NCBI GenBank assembly: GCA_012845835.1
Contig: JABAKD010000007.1
Coordinates: 11,459,511 to 11,523,510 of the forward strand
Direction of reading: 5' to 3'
DNA length: 64,000 nucleotides
Origin: Undaria pinnatifida
Taxonomy: Eukaryota > Sar > Phaeophyceae > Laminariales > Alariaceae
A model generated the notes under the pieces. The model saw only the letters and a program-made list of their open reading frames with translations, made no database searches and had not been told where the DNA came from. Every line of letters begins with the position of its first letter. Position 1 is the first letter of the stretch. Made by a program: the position numbers and the translations under genes. Of this stretch, positions 11,655 to 24,400 are shown piece after piece.

Positions 11655-11972
11655 CCATACCACGACATCGTAGGGGTGCACAGCAGACTTCTAAATTTTT
11701 TTCTGGCAGCTCCCAACATGAGGAGGAGCTAGGTCAATTTATCACCCGAAACATTACTCTTCCAAGACATTCGGTCGCGCCACCCGACCGACAGTTTAAG
11801 GTTCACGGGGTCATGAAAAAAAAGCAAATACATAGAATCTCAAAAAATAGTTATGTCGTATTGGTCAACCGACTGTTCCTGCCACTTGAGGGGTTCAACC
11901 CCCCGGTCGAAACGTTTAACACGTAACAAACGTTTGGCGCCACGAAAATTGCAACACCTACGGTGGGATTGC
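11655..11972 (+). mobile_element. MITE family F, diverged
   Basis: From ACGACATCGTAGGGGTGCAC to TTGCAACACCTACGGTGGGA, with the usual TCACCCGAAACATTAC and CGCGCCACCCGACC body. Confidence 0.6.
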
Positions 11973-11976
11973 TCGC

Positions 11977-12172
11977 GGGGGGGGCAGGGGGTCATGCTAT
12001 GCACGGCCGTAGTCCTCATTACGACAATAGACCAGCAGGTGGGGGGACGGAGGTCATTCCATGCACGGCCGTAATCCTCACTACGACAATAGACCAGCAG
12101 GGGGCGGGGGGGGGGGTCATGCCATGCGCGCGGCCTTAGTCTTCATTACCACGACAATAGACCAGCAGGGGA
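11977..12172. repeat. 60-70 bp tandem repeat, three units
   Basis: GGGGGTCATGCyATGCACGG, CCGTAGTCCTCATTACGACA and ATAGACCAGCAGG recur three times with G-rich spacers. A diverged relative lies at 11500-11570. Confidence 0.85.
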
Positions 12173-12421
12173 TGAGAGGTAGCAGTTTTCGTCCGAAATG
12201 TTTTCTGAATGACGGGGCTCCTTAACCCAAAATCGTCGGAATAAATCGAAAGTTGCTTTGTATGATTCTCGTTGTCTAACTAGGTCATAAGATTTTTCAT
12301 CCGGGGTACCAGTTTTTGTATCTCTGAATCGGTTTTCGGGAGGTACACATACATGTCTTAAGCTTCCAAAATGAGGAAACCTCATATCAAAATGTGGTTC
12401 GCCTCTATCGTAGCACGCGTC
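12172..12421 (-). mobile_element. MITE family A
   Basis: Minus-oriented copy beginning GAGAGGTAGCAGTTTTCGTC, with GACGGGGCTCCTTAACCC, ending CCTCTATCGTAGCACGCGTC. Confidence 0.7.
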
Positions 12422-13084
12422 AGGGGGGACGTCGTGTCTACCGGTTAGATCACTCAGCCTCTCCACCAACGTCCCTCTCTGTGCAACCCACAAGCGGGTT
12501 AACCCTCGGAGCAACATCAAGCTAGTAATCGTGCCTGCTTGTGGGTGCGAACGGGAACACATGTGCATGCATTCCTGTGGCGGACCACGGCGATTCTGCG
12601 CGGTGAGAATATGTCAGCCGTAAAAATCCAAGGCCCACAGGATATTTCCCTTGGTTTCCCCCCACACCCTCTTGAAACAAAATCTATTACGAGTACCAAC
12701 AACGCAGCTTGCAAAGATGAGTATTGACCTGAAATTCGTCGAACTCACGGCTGACGTCCTTGAAAATTAGTTATAAAATCTATGGCACATGAGTCACCCC
12801 GCCGCGGAGTTAGTTTTTGTGTAGTCGAGTCCCTTCCGTGCACACCAAAACATTATTAGCCGTACGCTGCAGCACAAAACATATCGCAGAGTGCCCTGAA
12901 CACGCTCACATTTGGTAGCACATCGCCGGAGTCGCGTATATGCAGGCTCTGCAACCCACGCCAGCAACGAACCAGGAATGAAGGTATAAAAAAGCACCAT
13001 CCTCTTGCCTGCCCCTGGATAGTATCGAACTGCTCCGAAGTAGCTAGCGTGCGGGACACGTTTTCAGTAGAAACCTTTTTTTTG

Positions 13085-13330
13085 TTAGATAATAGGGGTG
13101 CAGCACATTCCAAGAAATTTCTAAGCTCCGAAAACGCGAGGAGCTATGGCAATAGCTCAGTTTCTCAACATCACCCCCGTTCAACATGACTTCGAAGGCA
13201 TTCGCTCGCGCAACCCGCCAAGCCAAGCCTGTATGCCCTCGAGCCCCGAAGCAAATCACGCCTCGTACGATGACACTGCAACTACAAAGTGCACCGGTAG
13301 TTCCTCTCAGTAGGAGGTCGCCCTCAGAAG
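13085..13330 (+). mobile_element. MITE family F fragment
   Basis: Left part only: ATAGGGGTGCAGCACATTCC, AATTTCTAAGCTCCG, GAAGGCATTCGCTCGCGCAA. The right terminus is not recognisable. Confidence 0.5.
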
Positions 13331-13529
13331 ACGCATGCTACGTAACGCTAGCTAGAGGAAGCACTTTTCGTGCGAAGAAATTTCATGTCTCTGACTGGCG
13401 AGGCTTCTTTATTAGAGCCCCCGAACCCCTCCCTATACTAAACCCAAGTAATTTTGTCCCCAAAAATGGGTTTCCAGTTGTAAAGGGGTTAAACCAAAAA
13501 GTGCGCCAGGGTGTTAAATTAAATAGGCC

Positions 13530-13724
13530 ATTGATTTTTTTTTTTGCGGGATTCGTATTGTGTACCCACGCCCCATGGGCTTTTTCATCTCCGGGCGGTG
13601 GTGTGGAAGTTTTTGGTTGTGTCTCCGAATCAGTTTTTTGGGAGAGAGGTCTTAAGCTCCCAATTTTAAAGGAAGAACCTCATAGAGAAAAAAGTGGTGC
13701 GCACCTCTATCGTAAGCACGCGTC
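13530..13724 (-). mobile_element. MITE family A, half copy
   Basis: Only the right part remains (CCATGGGCTTTTTCATC to CACCTCTATCGTAAGCACGC). A diverged family F block lies just upstream. Confidence 0.6.
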
Positions 13725-14439
13725 ACCACGGTCAAAAACGTGAACGTGCAACCCCTATCCCCTATCATCGTCGGATGACTCCGCCTACGAGAAAACCCCT
13801 CGTAGTGTAAAATGTCCGCAAAACCGCGGGAGCAACTGTTAAGGGGTCGTGTCTGTCCATCCATGCGGCGCTGGAAGCTGTTCGAGGTGTATTGGAGGGA
13901 TGGGTATTACGTGGGGCGTGGATCAATTACTTGCGCGTAACTATATGTTTCACGTGAAGTGAGATATTTTGATTACTTACAGACGCGTAATTACGTAAAG
14001 TACCTCGGCGATTAAAAGCGGAGGGATATACGTCTTTGCCTTTATAAGCTGTGGCGGACCGGTCGTTGCCGATTTTAGCTGAACGTCGTTACCGCTCGCC
14101 AGTAAGTCCTTATTTAATGAACTGCCGCCGGACTTTAGGAGGCAGGGGTGGGCAAGGGGTACACCTTTATCGTTCCCTTTCAAGGAAAATCATCGACGTA
14201 TTTTTTTGTTTGTGATACTGAAGGTTGAACCAATGCAGGCATGCGCTACTCTTTTGATTACTTTTAACAAAAAGACCGGACCTGACGGGTCCAGTGACCG
14301 GTAATTACCACTGCCGCTGTGCCGACCACACACATCATCCCTGTTGGATACTAACAGACTGGGGGAAAGCAGGACAGCGCATATCGTAGACTTCATTTTA
14401 TTACTTACCGGGTAACACGCAAGATAGTGCATACATACC

Positions 14440-15165
14440 CTCAGGAGATGTTCGAATCTGGTTTCTTGATAACACTGACGATGCGCTACGGAAATAGAGT
14501 CGTAAATCCTTCATCTTAGCCGCGCCTGCCCCTTGTTTTTGATGAAATGGTGTTGAAAAACCACATCCGATCTTTCTCTGAACAGACACCCCCAAGAGGG
14601 AAAACGAAGTTGTAAACTCTTAGGAAAAGGCGTGGATTAATCTGTTACACCGCAAGAGGGAGAGCCAAAGAAGAAACGCTTACTTACGGGGAATGCGAGA
14701 AAATGGACGACGATAGTGCCGACGTCGAGGTATGCGCCTATGGAAATATCTTTTGAATGCCTTTTCGTCTTGGCGAGTGTCTTACTTATTACCCTCGTCG
14801 AAATCTACAGACAGATGCATTTTTTTTTGTACCCAAGAGCGAGAACCGAAAGAGTAAACTCTTAGAAAAAGACGTGGATGAACGGGGACAGTGCAAACGC
14901 CGAGCAGCGCACCTACGACAATATTTTCCGACATGTTGCAAACTTCAATCTTGGCTGTGCCTCCCCGTTGTTTTCGAAAAAGTGGTTTCGAATCTACAGC
15001 CGATATTGTACACCAACGAGGGAGAAGGGAAGAGTAAACTCTTCATAAATGGATCGGACTAATTGTTTATAGCTGGTACCCAAGGGGGAGAATCAGACAG
15101 TAAACTCTTGCGGAAAATGCGCGCATACGAACGGGGACAGAGCAAATGTCGAGGTATGGGTGTAA
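14440..15165. repeat. Degenerate tandem repeat of about 190-200 bp
   Basis: Three to four units share TTCGAATCTrCAG/TGG, CCCAAGrGsGAGAA, AGTAAACTCTTrGrAAAA, GACGTGGATGAACGGGGACA and GTCGAGGTATGsGyG. The intervening 13.9-14.4 kb stretch shows no recognisable feature. Confidence 0.65.
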
Positions 15166-15409
15166 CTATTATAATAAAAATTAGCAAACACTCCAGCTGT
15201 TATATCGAAGATCGTGTCAAAGTCATCTTTGCAAGCTGTGTGATACTCCGATCGCGCGTATTACGGGTTGTGTGTGTTACATACTTCCAAAGTTTTCATC
15301 TTGGCTGACATTGGCGTTGGCGTGCTCGAAACCGAATAAAAACTCCAATTTTACAAGTATCTGAGATCGTCCGGTGGGACAAGAAATTTAGGACACGCGA
15401 GGCTGCGAA

Positions 15410-16370
15410 TGGAACCCTCTTTCTTGGCGCCGCCGGAAATTATAATCAATTTTGATCGCGAAAAAATGTTAAGAGCAGGTGTTGTATTTCTTCAGAAGTC
15501 CCGTGGCTCATGGACAAGAGAGATCGCTGTGCGCTGTAGTAGAGCAGTACCAGCAATTCGTTATATTCCACGCAAGATCCACATCCATGCACGCATCAAA
15601 CCCGGGGACACAACCAGGATGTCCCCTGCCGACCACAGCAATCGCCGACCCGCCGTCGCCCCCCCGTCTCTCCCGCAGTTCAACCGCTACCGGTCATCTC
15701 AAACGCCATCTCCCAAGCTCTCCGCGTTGCTATCATCCTAACGCTCTGCGCCCAGCGTCACCGACCCCCTCAACCTCACCCAGCCCCTATTGGCTAGCGG
15801 CAACCTCAAAAGCTACATTCCAAGCGTGCTACCGCCTCCCATTCACCGGAAACCCAGAGATGCACCAACGACGTCCTCTGACAACCACAGCAATCCCCAG
15901 CCAATCCTCCGACCCAAAACTACCGTTTACCGACGAAATCCATCCTACAGATGCGCCACCACCTCGCTTCGGGCAGCCCACCCCACCTGCCACAAGCATA
16001 CACACTATCAATGGTGGTGGATATCGAATCGAAGGTTCGATACAGCGACATATCGAATTTCGATATATCGGAAACATTGCTTCGATATATCTACCGATCA
16101 AATACTCTTGATATGCAATATCGAACGCGTTTTTGCTCGCCATCCTCTAGCATTCCAGCATTTTCTGTACTGATACTGCTACAAGCAAACGTAGCAGGCT
16201 ACAGGTAAGCAACAGCGAATGCTGACTGATACTAAACAGAGAGCCTCGATCCAACGATACCGAATATCGGAATCGTATCGACGTTGATTTTCGATTATCG
16301 GCATCGACCTCAATATCCCCGTTCGATAACCATCACTATTAACGGTACAAACATGCCCCTAAGAGACTGA
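15410..16370. other. Proline/serine-rich open stretch without gene evidence
   Basis: The plus strand is open for about 210 codons (15479-16111) but the text is C-rich and low in complexity, with no motif. 16020-16330 is rich in TCGATATCG-type self-complementary sequence (ATATCGAATTTCGATATATC). Confidence 0.4.
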
Positions 16371-16374
16371 CTCT

Positions 16375-17475
16375 TCCTAACGGTCTATCTCCGGTCTAAG
16401 GAAAAACTGTAGATGCCCGCAAGGTTTACGGCCAACGCGAGGATGACAACCTTTAGAACAAGGCCACCGTCCGTTGGCCTTAATGAATATGCATCCAATT
16501 TCAATAGCATACCTAGGGACGGATCTAGAATGCCCCCTGGCATCGCATTCAATCAGGACACCTGGGACTGAAACTATTAATAGAACCTTTCCTGGCATCG
16601 AACCAGAATGTCGCGTAGTGGCCGCATGCCCAGGGATGGATGTAGAAAGCTCCCTAGCAACGCATTCAATCTGGAAACCCGGGAGAGAAACTATAATTTC
16701 TCCGCGCATACAACCCAGTTAGGAAACCGGGGATGGATCTGGAATGTCCCTTGGCGGCCGAAGGTTGTTCTGGCCGCCACAGGCTACCGGTTGTGTTGCT
16801 TCTGGCAAGCAGTCTCAAGGTATGGGAACGAACACCCTCAGACCAAAGCCACCGTTCTTTACCTTCCATAAGGGAGTATACACAAAAAAAATAGGAATCC
16901 CGGAGATGGGTCTAGAACATCCTTTGCTGACCACAGGTAGTTGGTGTTGTTCCTGGCAACCAAGGCTTCGTTCGTCCTCACGGTCCATACAGAGCTATGG
17001 TCGGACGCAAGAACGACCAAGGCGAAGGCCCGTTGCTTCTCCATGTGAAGAACGTAAATCCAACAACTATTCATAGGAACTCGGCGATGTTTCTAGAACG
17101 TCTCCTGGCGTCTACAGGTTCCACTGGTGGCTGCTCCTCGGAAAACATTAAATCCGGGGAAGAATCTAGAACGCCCCCTGCCGGTCTTCCCTCAAGAACT
17201 TTGCTCGTTCTTGTAGTCCACTGAAGCTATACGACCAAACGTGAGAATGACCATCCCCAGACAATGGCCACGCTTCGCTACGCCCCCAAAAAAGGGAAAA
17301 TAACAAGAAAATAGGAAACCCGGGGACGGAACCAGAATGTGTCTCCTGGTATTCAAGTCAATTAAGAGACCTGAGGTGAATCTAGGATGTGTTCCTTGGT
17401 GCCCACAGGTTACCGGTTGTTGTTCCTGGAGAGTAGCCTCAGGATGTACAGGAAGAGGCTGAAAAATGTCGACAA
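16375..17475. repeat. Degenerate tandem array, eight or more units
   Basis: Recurrent GGGGATGGATCTAGAATGTC, CCTGGCrnCCACAGGTTACC and GTTGTTCCTGGCAACCA-type blocks appear near 16512, 16633, 16729, 16905, 17082, 17157, 17322 and 17380. No coding frame is shared by the units. Confidence 0.7.
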
Positions 17476-17864
17476 CAGCCGGCGACGCCAAACCGCCGAC
17501 CAGTCACAAGCGAGCACGCCAAGCCGCGAAGGGGAAACACAACGGTGCGTCACAAGAAGAAAGGAAAAACAAATGGATGGGTCAGAGAAGTAGCGATCAA
17601 CGCAACCTCCGGAAGGTTTTAGCTTGACCGTGTGGTGAAAGCGGGTGTCAACGTGCAGCTAGTGATCTGGCGAGAGTGGGGGGAAACGTAAACCGTTGTA
17701 CCGTACAGATCGGTTTATTCCCTCCGAGATTTCAGGTGGGAAGAGCTTCGAAAACACAAGACGAGCACAGCTCCGGCAGCCGGAAGCAACCAGGGCTGTT
17801 GGGGTCGGGTTTGTTTCCGAAGTACACCGTAGGGAACAGACCGACAAACGTGTGACGGACCAAG

Positions 17865-18215
17865 GCTACGGCACTAGGGGGGACGTTACGACGGTCATGA
17901 CGATGTTGTGACGATGTTATGATGTTATGATGAAGTTATGATATACCCCCTGTTCCAAAACCGGGTTTGGGTCACTCGCCCGATTAACCCCGTACCGCAC
18001 TGAAAAAAAATACTTTACGCGGTTTGTCATTGGCGCAGCGTAGCTTTCCGTTCCATTCCGGGCTCATAGTGCAAAACTAAACAGCTCGAAAAATTTGCCC
18101 TTTGTAGCACCGCACTCCCGACATGGGGACAAAACACTTGGAATTAGACTAGGATTTTTATTGGGGGGGGGGTGGAAATGGGTTTAACACCGCAAAGGAA
18201 TAGGGGGGTCACTCG
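17865..18215 (-). repeat. Dispersed repeat family H-like, inverted and diverged
   Basis: GGTTTGGGTCACTCGCCCGA, GGCGCAGCGTAGCTTTCC and GGGGGTCACTCGCACTAG recall family H, but the internal order is disturbed and a GTCCCC-AAAACACTTGG repeat lies within. Confidence 0.35.
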
Positions 18216-18438
18216 CACTAGTAGAACGATGCTACTCGTACTGCTCCGTGCTGCCACTATATAAACGCTCCCGATGAGATCGCACTCGACGCCCTTCGGC
18301 AGCTATACATGCGTCCCAATAGGGTCAAATGATAGTAGTCGGTTTTACTCCGTGACGAGGCGAGAGCGTTGGCGGGAAACTCCGCGCTCCACGGACAAAC
18401 AACTACTCTCCAAGAACACACTACAGCATAGAACACAC

Positions 18439-21400
18439 TCAATCTTTGTCGCGCGTGCTTGGAGGCGTTCGGAAAAAAAATGTCGTCCTAGTGTTATACC
18501 GCTGCACCAGCAGCAACAAGCTACGAGTAGCGGAAGGAAGCACACACCGGCTACAAAGTAAGTGAGTCCTACGGCAGTGAAGTCCGCACCCAACTGCTGT
18601 ACATAAAACACGCAGATGCCAAAAAAGGGGGGTACGTTAATCAACCAATCGAGACAAAAACGAACGATGCGGTCGAGAAAACAATGAACGAGTCAGCACC
18701 CAACTGCACCGTACCGTATATTACATAACACGCAGATACAAAACAGGGTTAAACGAATCAACCAACCAAAGCAGGAGAAAAAAAAAAAAAAACGGTCAAA
18801 CAAACTGAACCAAATGAATGCAACTGTCCATCTCACTTGATGATGTCCAGGTAGAGGCTGATCGACGCCACGATGTACTCGTCGTACCCCTGTGTCAGCG
18901 CAAAAGAACCGTTGATCAAACCGTCGAGGTCAGTGATCGTCAGGGGATATGCTTGGGCTTCATACGAGGGCGTCACAGACTGAAAGGATACACAGCGGAA
19001 ACATAACGGCTCCGAAGAGCGAGTTTACTACAGCTACAATTCGTATCTCATCATTGTTAAATAATACAAGGCAAAAATGTTTTTCATGCCTTCGTTTTCC
19101 GAGCCCCAATCCTATTGGACGGCAGGAGGGGCCCGCCCGCCCGCCCGCCCGCCCGCCCGCCCGCCCGCCCGCCCTCGGCCAACGGGGGGGCGGGCGGCGC
19201 ACGGCTGAAGTTGCCCCTCGCGGAACCCCCCCCAGTCCCGCCGCATCTGGGGAGGACGGGGCCCCATCCCCGGTTTAGAAAAATTGCCATATCCCTACAA
19301 CTCTAACACCCCGGGTCAACACCGCCCCACACAGTGTGGAAACCCCAATCCCTTTGGCCGATCGCTGATTGGCTGGCGCTCGTAGAGCCAGCGCCACCCG
19401 GGGAGGATCGGGCCACATGCCCGGGTCAGATATACCTCCGTATCTATAACTCCGACACCCCGGAAACAACCGAGTGCTCCGGGGTCTTTACCGCTCTGCC
19501 CGGTTTGGAAACCCCAATCCTATCGGCTGACTGGCTGGAGCGCGTAGAGCCAGCGCCACCCGAGGAGGATACGGCCCCATGACTGGATCCTAAATCCCTC
19601 AATACATGGTATTTCAACAACTCCGAAACCCCGTGGACAAAAACGGTCTTCTCCCGGGTCGACACCACCTCGGACGGTGTCGAAACCCCAACGCTGCTGG
19701 CCGATCGCTGCTTGGTTGGGGCTCGTACATAGAGCCAGCGCAACACGGGGAGGATAGCGCCCTACCGCAGGTTCTGAGATCCTTCCACGCATCTAAAACT
19801 CCGACCAACACGAAGCACGCATATCCAGTTGGCTGGCGAACGACCAAAGCAGCGTCTGCGCAGACAGGCACTACAGCGACAGCACACCTACAGCACGTAT
19901 TTCTCACATCTACTGCTCCTACGGGTCTGGGACAAATCCACCGGAGGATTAAAAGAGTAAAACGTCTGGGACGACAGTCGCGACCCCCAGATACGATGCC
20001 GTGACGAATGCAACTTCCGTTCCCTTAGGAAGCCATCTACCACCTTCGCTTGGCGCAGTCCAACAAGCAAAAATAAGGCGCACGAAATGCGCCGATTTTT
20101 GCGCTTGTACTATAAATACCAAACTGGGGAAACCGGTTGAAGAACCCATTGGAACAGGCCAGCATGGTCGCCCTTATCTCTGTGCCACTCCGCAATCAGA
20201 TTGAGTGTCAAACAGGTGTTATTATCTCTGGTAAGCGTCAAGGAATGAAAAAAAGTTGATTTGACCGCCCTTAATTCTTTCAGAGCTGGGTCCACACTTT
20301 GGGCGGGAAATGACTTGGAAATAGTACCGGATATTTTTTCAGTTCCGCAAAAAACGGCCAAGTTTCTTTTTTTTTCTATTTTGGGACGCTCTTGAACCAC
20401 GGTTTGGGGGAACATGATTTGGCAATAGTACGGGATGCACATTTGTAGTTCTTAAAGCGTCAAGTCTGTTTTTTTCTACATTGGACGCTCCTAAACCTAG
20501 TTCCGCCCTATATATTATGTAACCCATAACCACCACTGGCTTCCGCTACCACCGCCACTTCCACCGCCACCACCACCCCCACTAAACATGTCAGAAGGCG
20601 GCACTTACAGCCCTTGACTTGGCCGACGGCAACGACCGACAGCAATTTTCAAATCATTTACCTTGATGAACGCCAACCTGCTAGACTTTAGCGTGGAACG
20701 ATCGGCGTGACAACCTAAACCGTTGGACGTTTTCCCAGTTTTGACCGTCTCGGCACATATTTGCGCGGGACGTCAGAGGTACAAATTGGCGAATACCAAA
20801 AGTGGCTTGATTACAGCTGCGGCCACAAGAAATAACGCGGACAGCCGGATATTGATGATGACCAACCATGTCTGGAGACGGCAACTTGACCCCTCGACCG
20901 ACAACATCAACCATCAATATACGTGGAACTGACGCTAACTACTAGGTTTTAGTGTGGAATGCACTTTCACCCCTTGACCGACGGCATGTTCCAATGATTT
21001 ACCTTGACTGAGGCCAAAAATTCTACCCTGGTAGGTTTTAGTGAGTAAACATCGGTTTCACACCCTTGACCGCTGGATGTTTCCCCCCTGACTGACCACC
21101 TTGACTTACGCCAAAAGGGTGTAGTGTGGGACGATCGGTTGCACACCCTTGACCGCTGGACGTTTCCCCTTGACGTCTCCTGACGTCTTTCCTCGGGACT
21201 TCAGAGCGGAAACTTGGCGTTCTCAACGGCAATAACGGTACTAATAACACGCATATCACCACAAACATACCGCAGTGACAAAACCTTATCAATAGTGTTA
21301 CTGGTACGAGTGACAGCAGTACATATATCGCCTCTTTGTTCGCCACCAACGCAACACCTTCAAGCACCACCATCACCATAAAACCGTACCAAGAATGTTA

Positions 21401-24400
21401 CTGGTACATACCAACAAAACACACATACCTCCTCTTTTTTCTATAAAAACTTATTACAACGTCCGATGTGAGTTCGACGGATTTAAAGTCGATACTCATC
21501 TTTGCAAGCCGCGTACTACAGCAGTACACCGATCGCCCGTTTTTGGTAAGTTTCATAAATCAAGACATAATACAATACCAGTATGACGTTATATTATATA
21601 TCATGCACGGACAAGTGTTAGATTGGTAACACATCAATCGTCGGTATGTCTAGGAACAATAACAACAATAACAACAACGAATACTATACTTGATTAAATT
21701 ATTATAACAACGTCACCTGCGACTTCGGCGAATTTGAGAATCGATACTCATCTTGGCAAGCTGCGTACTACACCGGTCGCTCGTTTTCAGTAAGTTTCAT
21801 AAGTAAAAACCTGATATAAGATGGCATTGTATTCCAATACTTGTCGTGCATGCCTCAAGTGTGAGAACACAGCAGTAGGGTACCAGCCTGCTGTAGTTGG
21901 CGAAGTTTGGGGAAGAAGACACCACATTTGTTAATTGCTGTACCTTCTGCTACTCAGCTACACCACCTATACATGGTAGATGGTTGGTGGATGATTGGTC
22001 GGGGGCGATTTGATCTCAAGCACCACAACAGCTCCAAGCAGCATCACCAGCACCATCACCATCATCACAGCCAAAACGACCCGTCACGAACAAAAAACAA
22101 AAAAACAAACAAACACAAGAACTATCAACTCACCAAGTGGTTCATGAGCTGGCTGGTGTCATAGAGGATGTACAGCGAAAATACCGTCGCCCCTAAGAGC
22201 GAGTAGATATAAGTCTGACGATACCCGAATATCGCGGAAATAAAGCCCCACAAGATTAGCACCCACAGCATTGCGAAAATAGCACCCCCCTGATCAAGCA
22301 AGTCAAACGACATCGGGGTTGGGGGGATCGGGGCGGGGCGGGGGGAGGGGACGGGGGGAAGGTAGGGAGACGGGTTGGGGTTGGGGCAGAGGTGGGCGGG
22401 ATTGGAGATTAGGATGAAGTGGTGACGAAACACTTTCCACCTACGGACACGGCTCACTCGGTACGAATCAGTAACAGAATAAACAGACCGGTCATAACGT
22501 ACCCGTGAAAACAGAAAACAGAACCAAAGAGCCCATACGCTCCTTAGGACATGTAGACAGTTTGGGCCTTCAAATAAGCACGAGTGCCCAAACGCTCCTT
22601 AGGACACATCAGGTCCACTGCAACCTAGTCAAAAATTGGTCCTTCCCTGGTACGTCAAATAACTACAAGAGCCCAAAAACTCCTTGGGAGATATAACGTC
22701 AATCTGGGCGTGCATGTAAATGACACAAACAGGTCCTTACATATCTTCCCAAATACTCCTTAGGACATGAACGGTATATTCGGGCCTGCCAATAAGTGCC
22801 AAATTGGTCCATCCACCAAAAAGTACAAGCGCCCAAACGCTCCTTAGGACATATAAGGTCAATTTGGGCCTACAAAAAGTGAAAAATAAATCCTTACATA
22901 TCCGAACAGATAAGGACAAAACAAAAAACGAGTACGCCCGCACCCTCTCCCCCCCCCTCTCCTCTCACCAGGAAGGAAAAGTCGATCTTCGTCTGAAACG
23001 TGAATAATGTCAGTCCCAAGAAAACCGCCATCGTTAATCCCGCCGCCTGTAAAACCACCGCTCCCTGCGTAAATACACAGAAACACACAGGGGGGGGGGG
23101 GGGGGGGGTCGGTAGGAAAGACGCTTCTTATGGCAGTGGTAGGCCAGACGTTTCTCCGGATGTATCACTTGAGGAGGGGGGGATGGGGGAATGATGGGAG
23201 GCGGGGGGGGGGGGGAAGGCCTCGGTAGAGAAGACGCACGCTACGGTGAGGGGAGGCTCAACGTTTCCGCCGATGGCTACTTGAGGACCTCTATTTGCCT
23301 CACCCACAAACCTGGTTTTGACTGTGAAAAAAAATACAGTACAATCAGACCGAACAACCACACGGCCTACCGTAGGTAGACAACGCACACTACTGAAAAG
23401 TTCGAACTACGCTAGGATAATTAACATGTCCCTGTTGACCGCTGGAAGAAGCTATGGTTCCAAGGAGAGTTGCCGACGTATATCCTTAACGAGGACACAT
23501 ACACTCAGTACCACTCTCGACCGGAGCATCACACACAGATTGCAAAAGATGAGTTTGGACGGAAGCCTTCGATCTCACAGCTGCTGCGCAGGTGCATTTC
23601 TAATACTTCACAATATACCTGGCATACTTTAAGGGCATTAAAGGCACTGGACCCCGAGCACGGAAAAAGAATCGGATGCGAGGTAAACGACCGGGGGAGA
23701 GGCAAACACAAACAGCACTAGCCTCGGGAGTGCTTGACCAGGAGCACGATCAGCACATACATCAAACAGGACAATACGGCGGATGGACAAGGGTAACGCA
23801 AAGCGAAATACCGCGAGGGGCGGGGGGGGGGCTGAGGAGAGGCGAAGGAAGGGCACGGGGTAGGGCGGACGGGGTGAGGTGGGTGGGGTAGTCGTGGGGA
23901 GATGCAACCAGGTGGGAAGCGGGGAGGTGAAGAAAGGGGAGTGGGGTGGGGAGGGTGGGGGAGCAGTCAGGTGGGGTGGGGTGGGGGAGTGAAAGAAGGG
24001 GAAAGGGGTCGGGGAGGTGGGGGAGGAGTCAGGTCGAGTGGGGTGGGGGGGGGGGGTAAGGGAATGGGAAGGGGTGGGAGGGATGGGGATGGGTCAGATT
24101 GTGGGGGGAGACAAACCTGTCCTTGGCTGGCGTACGCGGCGCAGACAACCCCGACGGTGTAAGCCTCCACGAAGGTCCAGGCACATAACAGGTACATGTT
24201 CAAAGGGTACTTGTCTCGGTAGCTGGCATAGCAGGTGAGCAGGCAGGCGCCACGGCGAGACAGGCAAAGAGGGAAAGAGTTAGCACACGCCAACAAAAAG
24301 CGTGAAAAAAAACGCTTGCAAGAAACAACAAAAAATCCAACCGCCCGCCTACTCAAAAGATATAGCGTCGCGGTCAGGGAAAGAACCACGGCTGAAAACT

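Noticed and set aside
18560-18600. Alternative acceptors (ACAGCAG) for the last TMBIM exon, or ending the protein at DIIK
   Set aside because: These give very short, non-hydrophobic ends. The acceptor at 18521 restores the expected hydrophobic end after DIIN.
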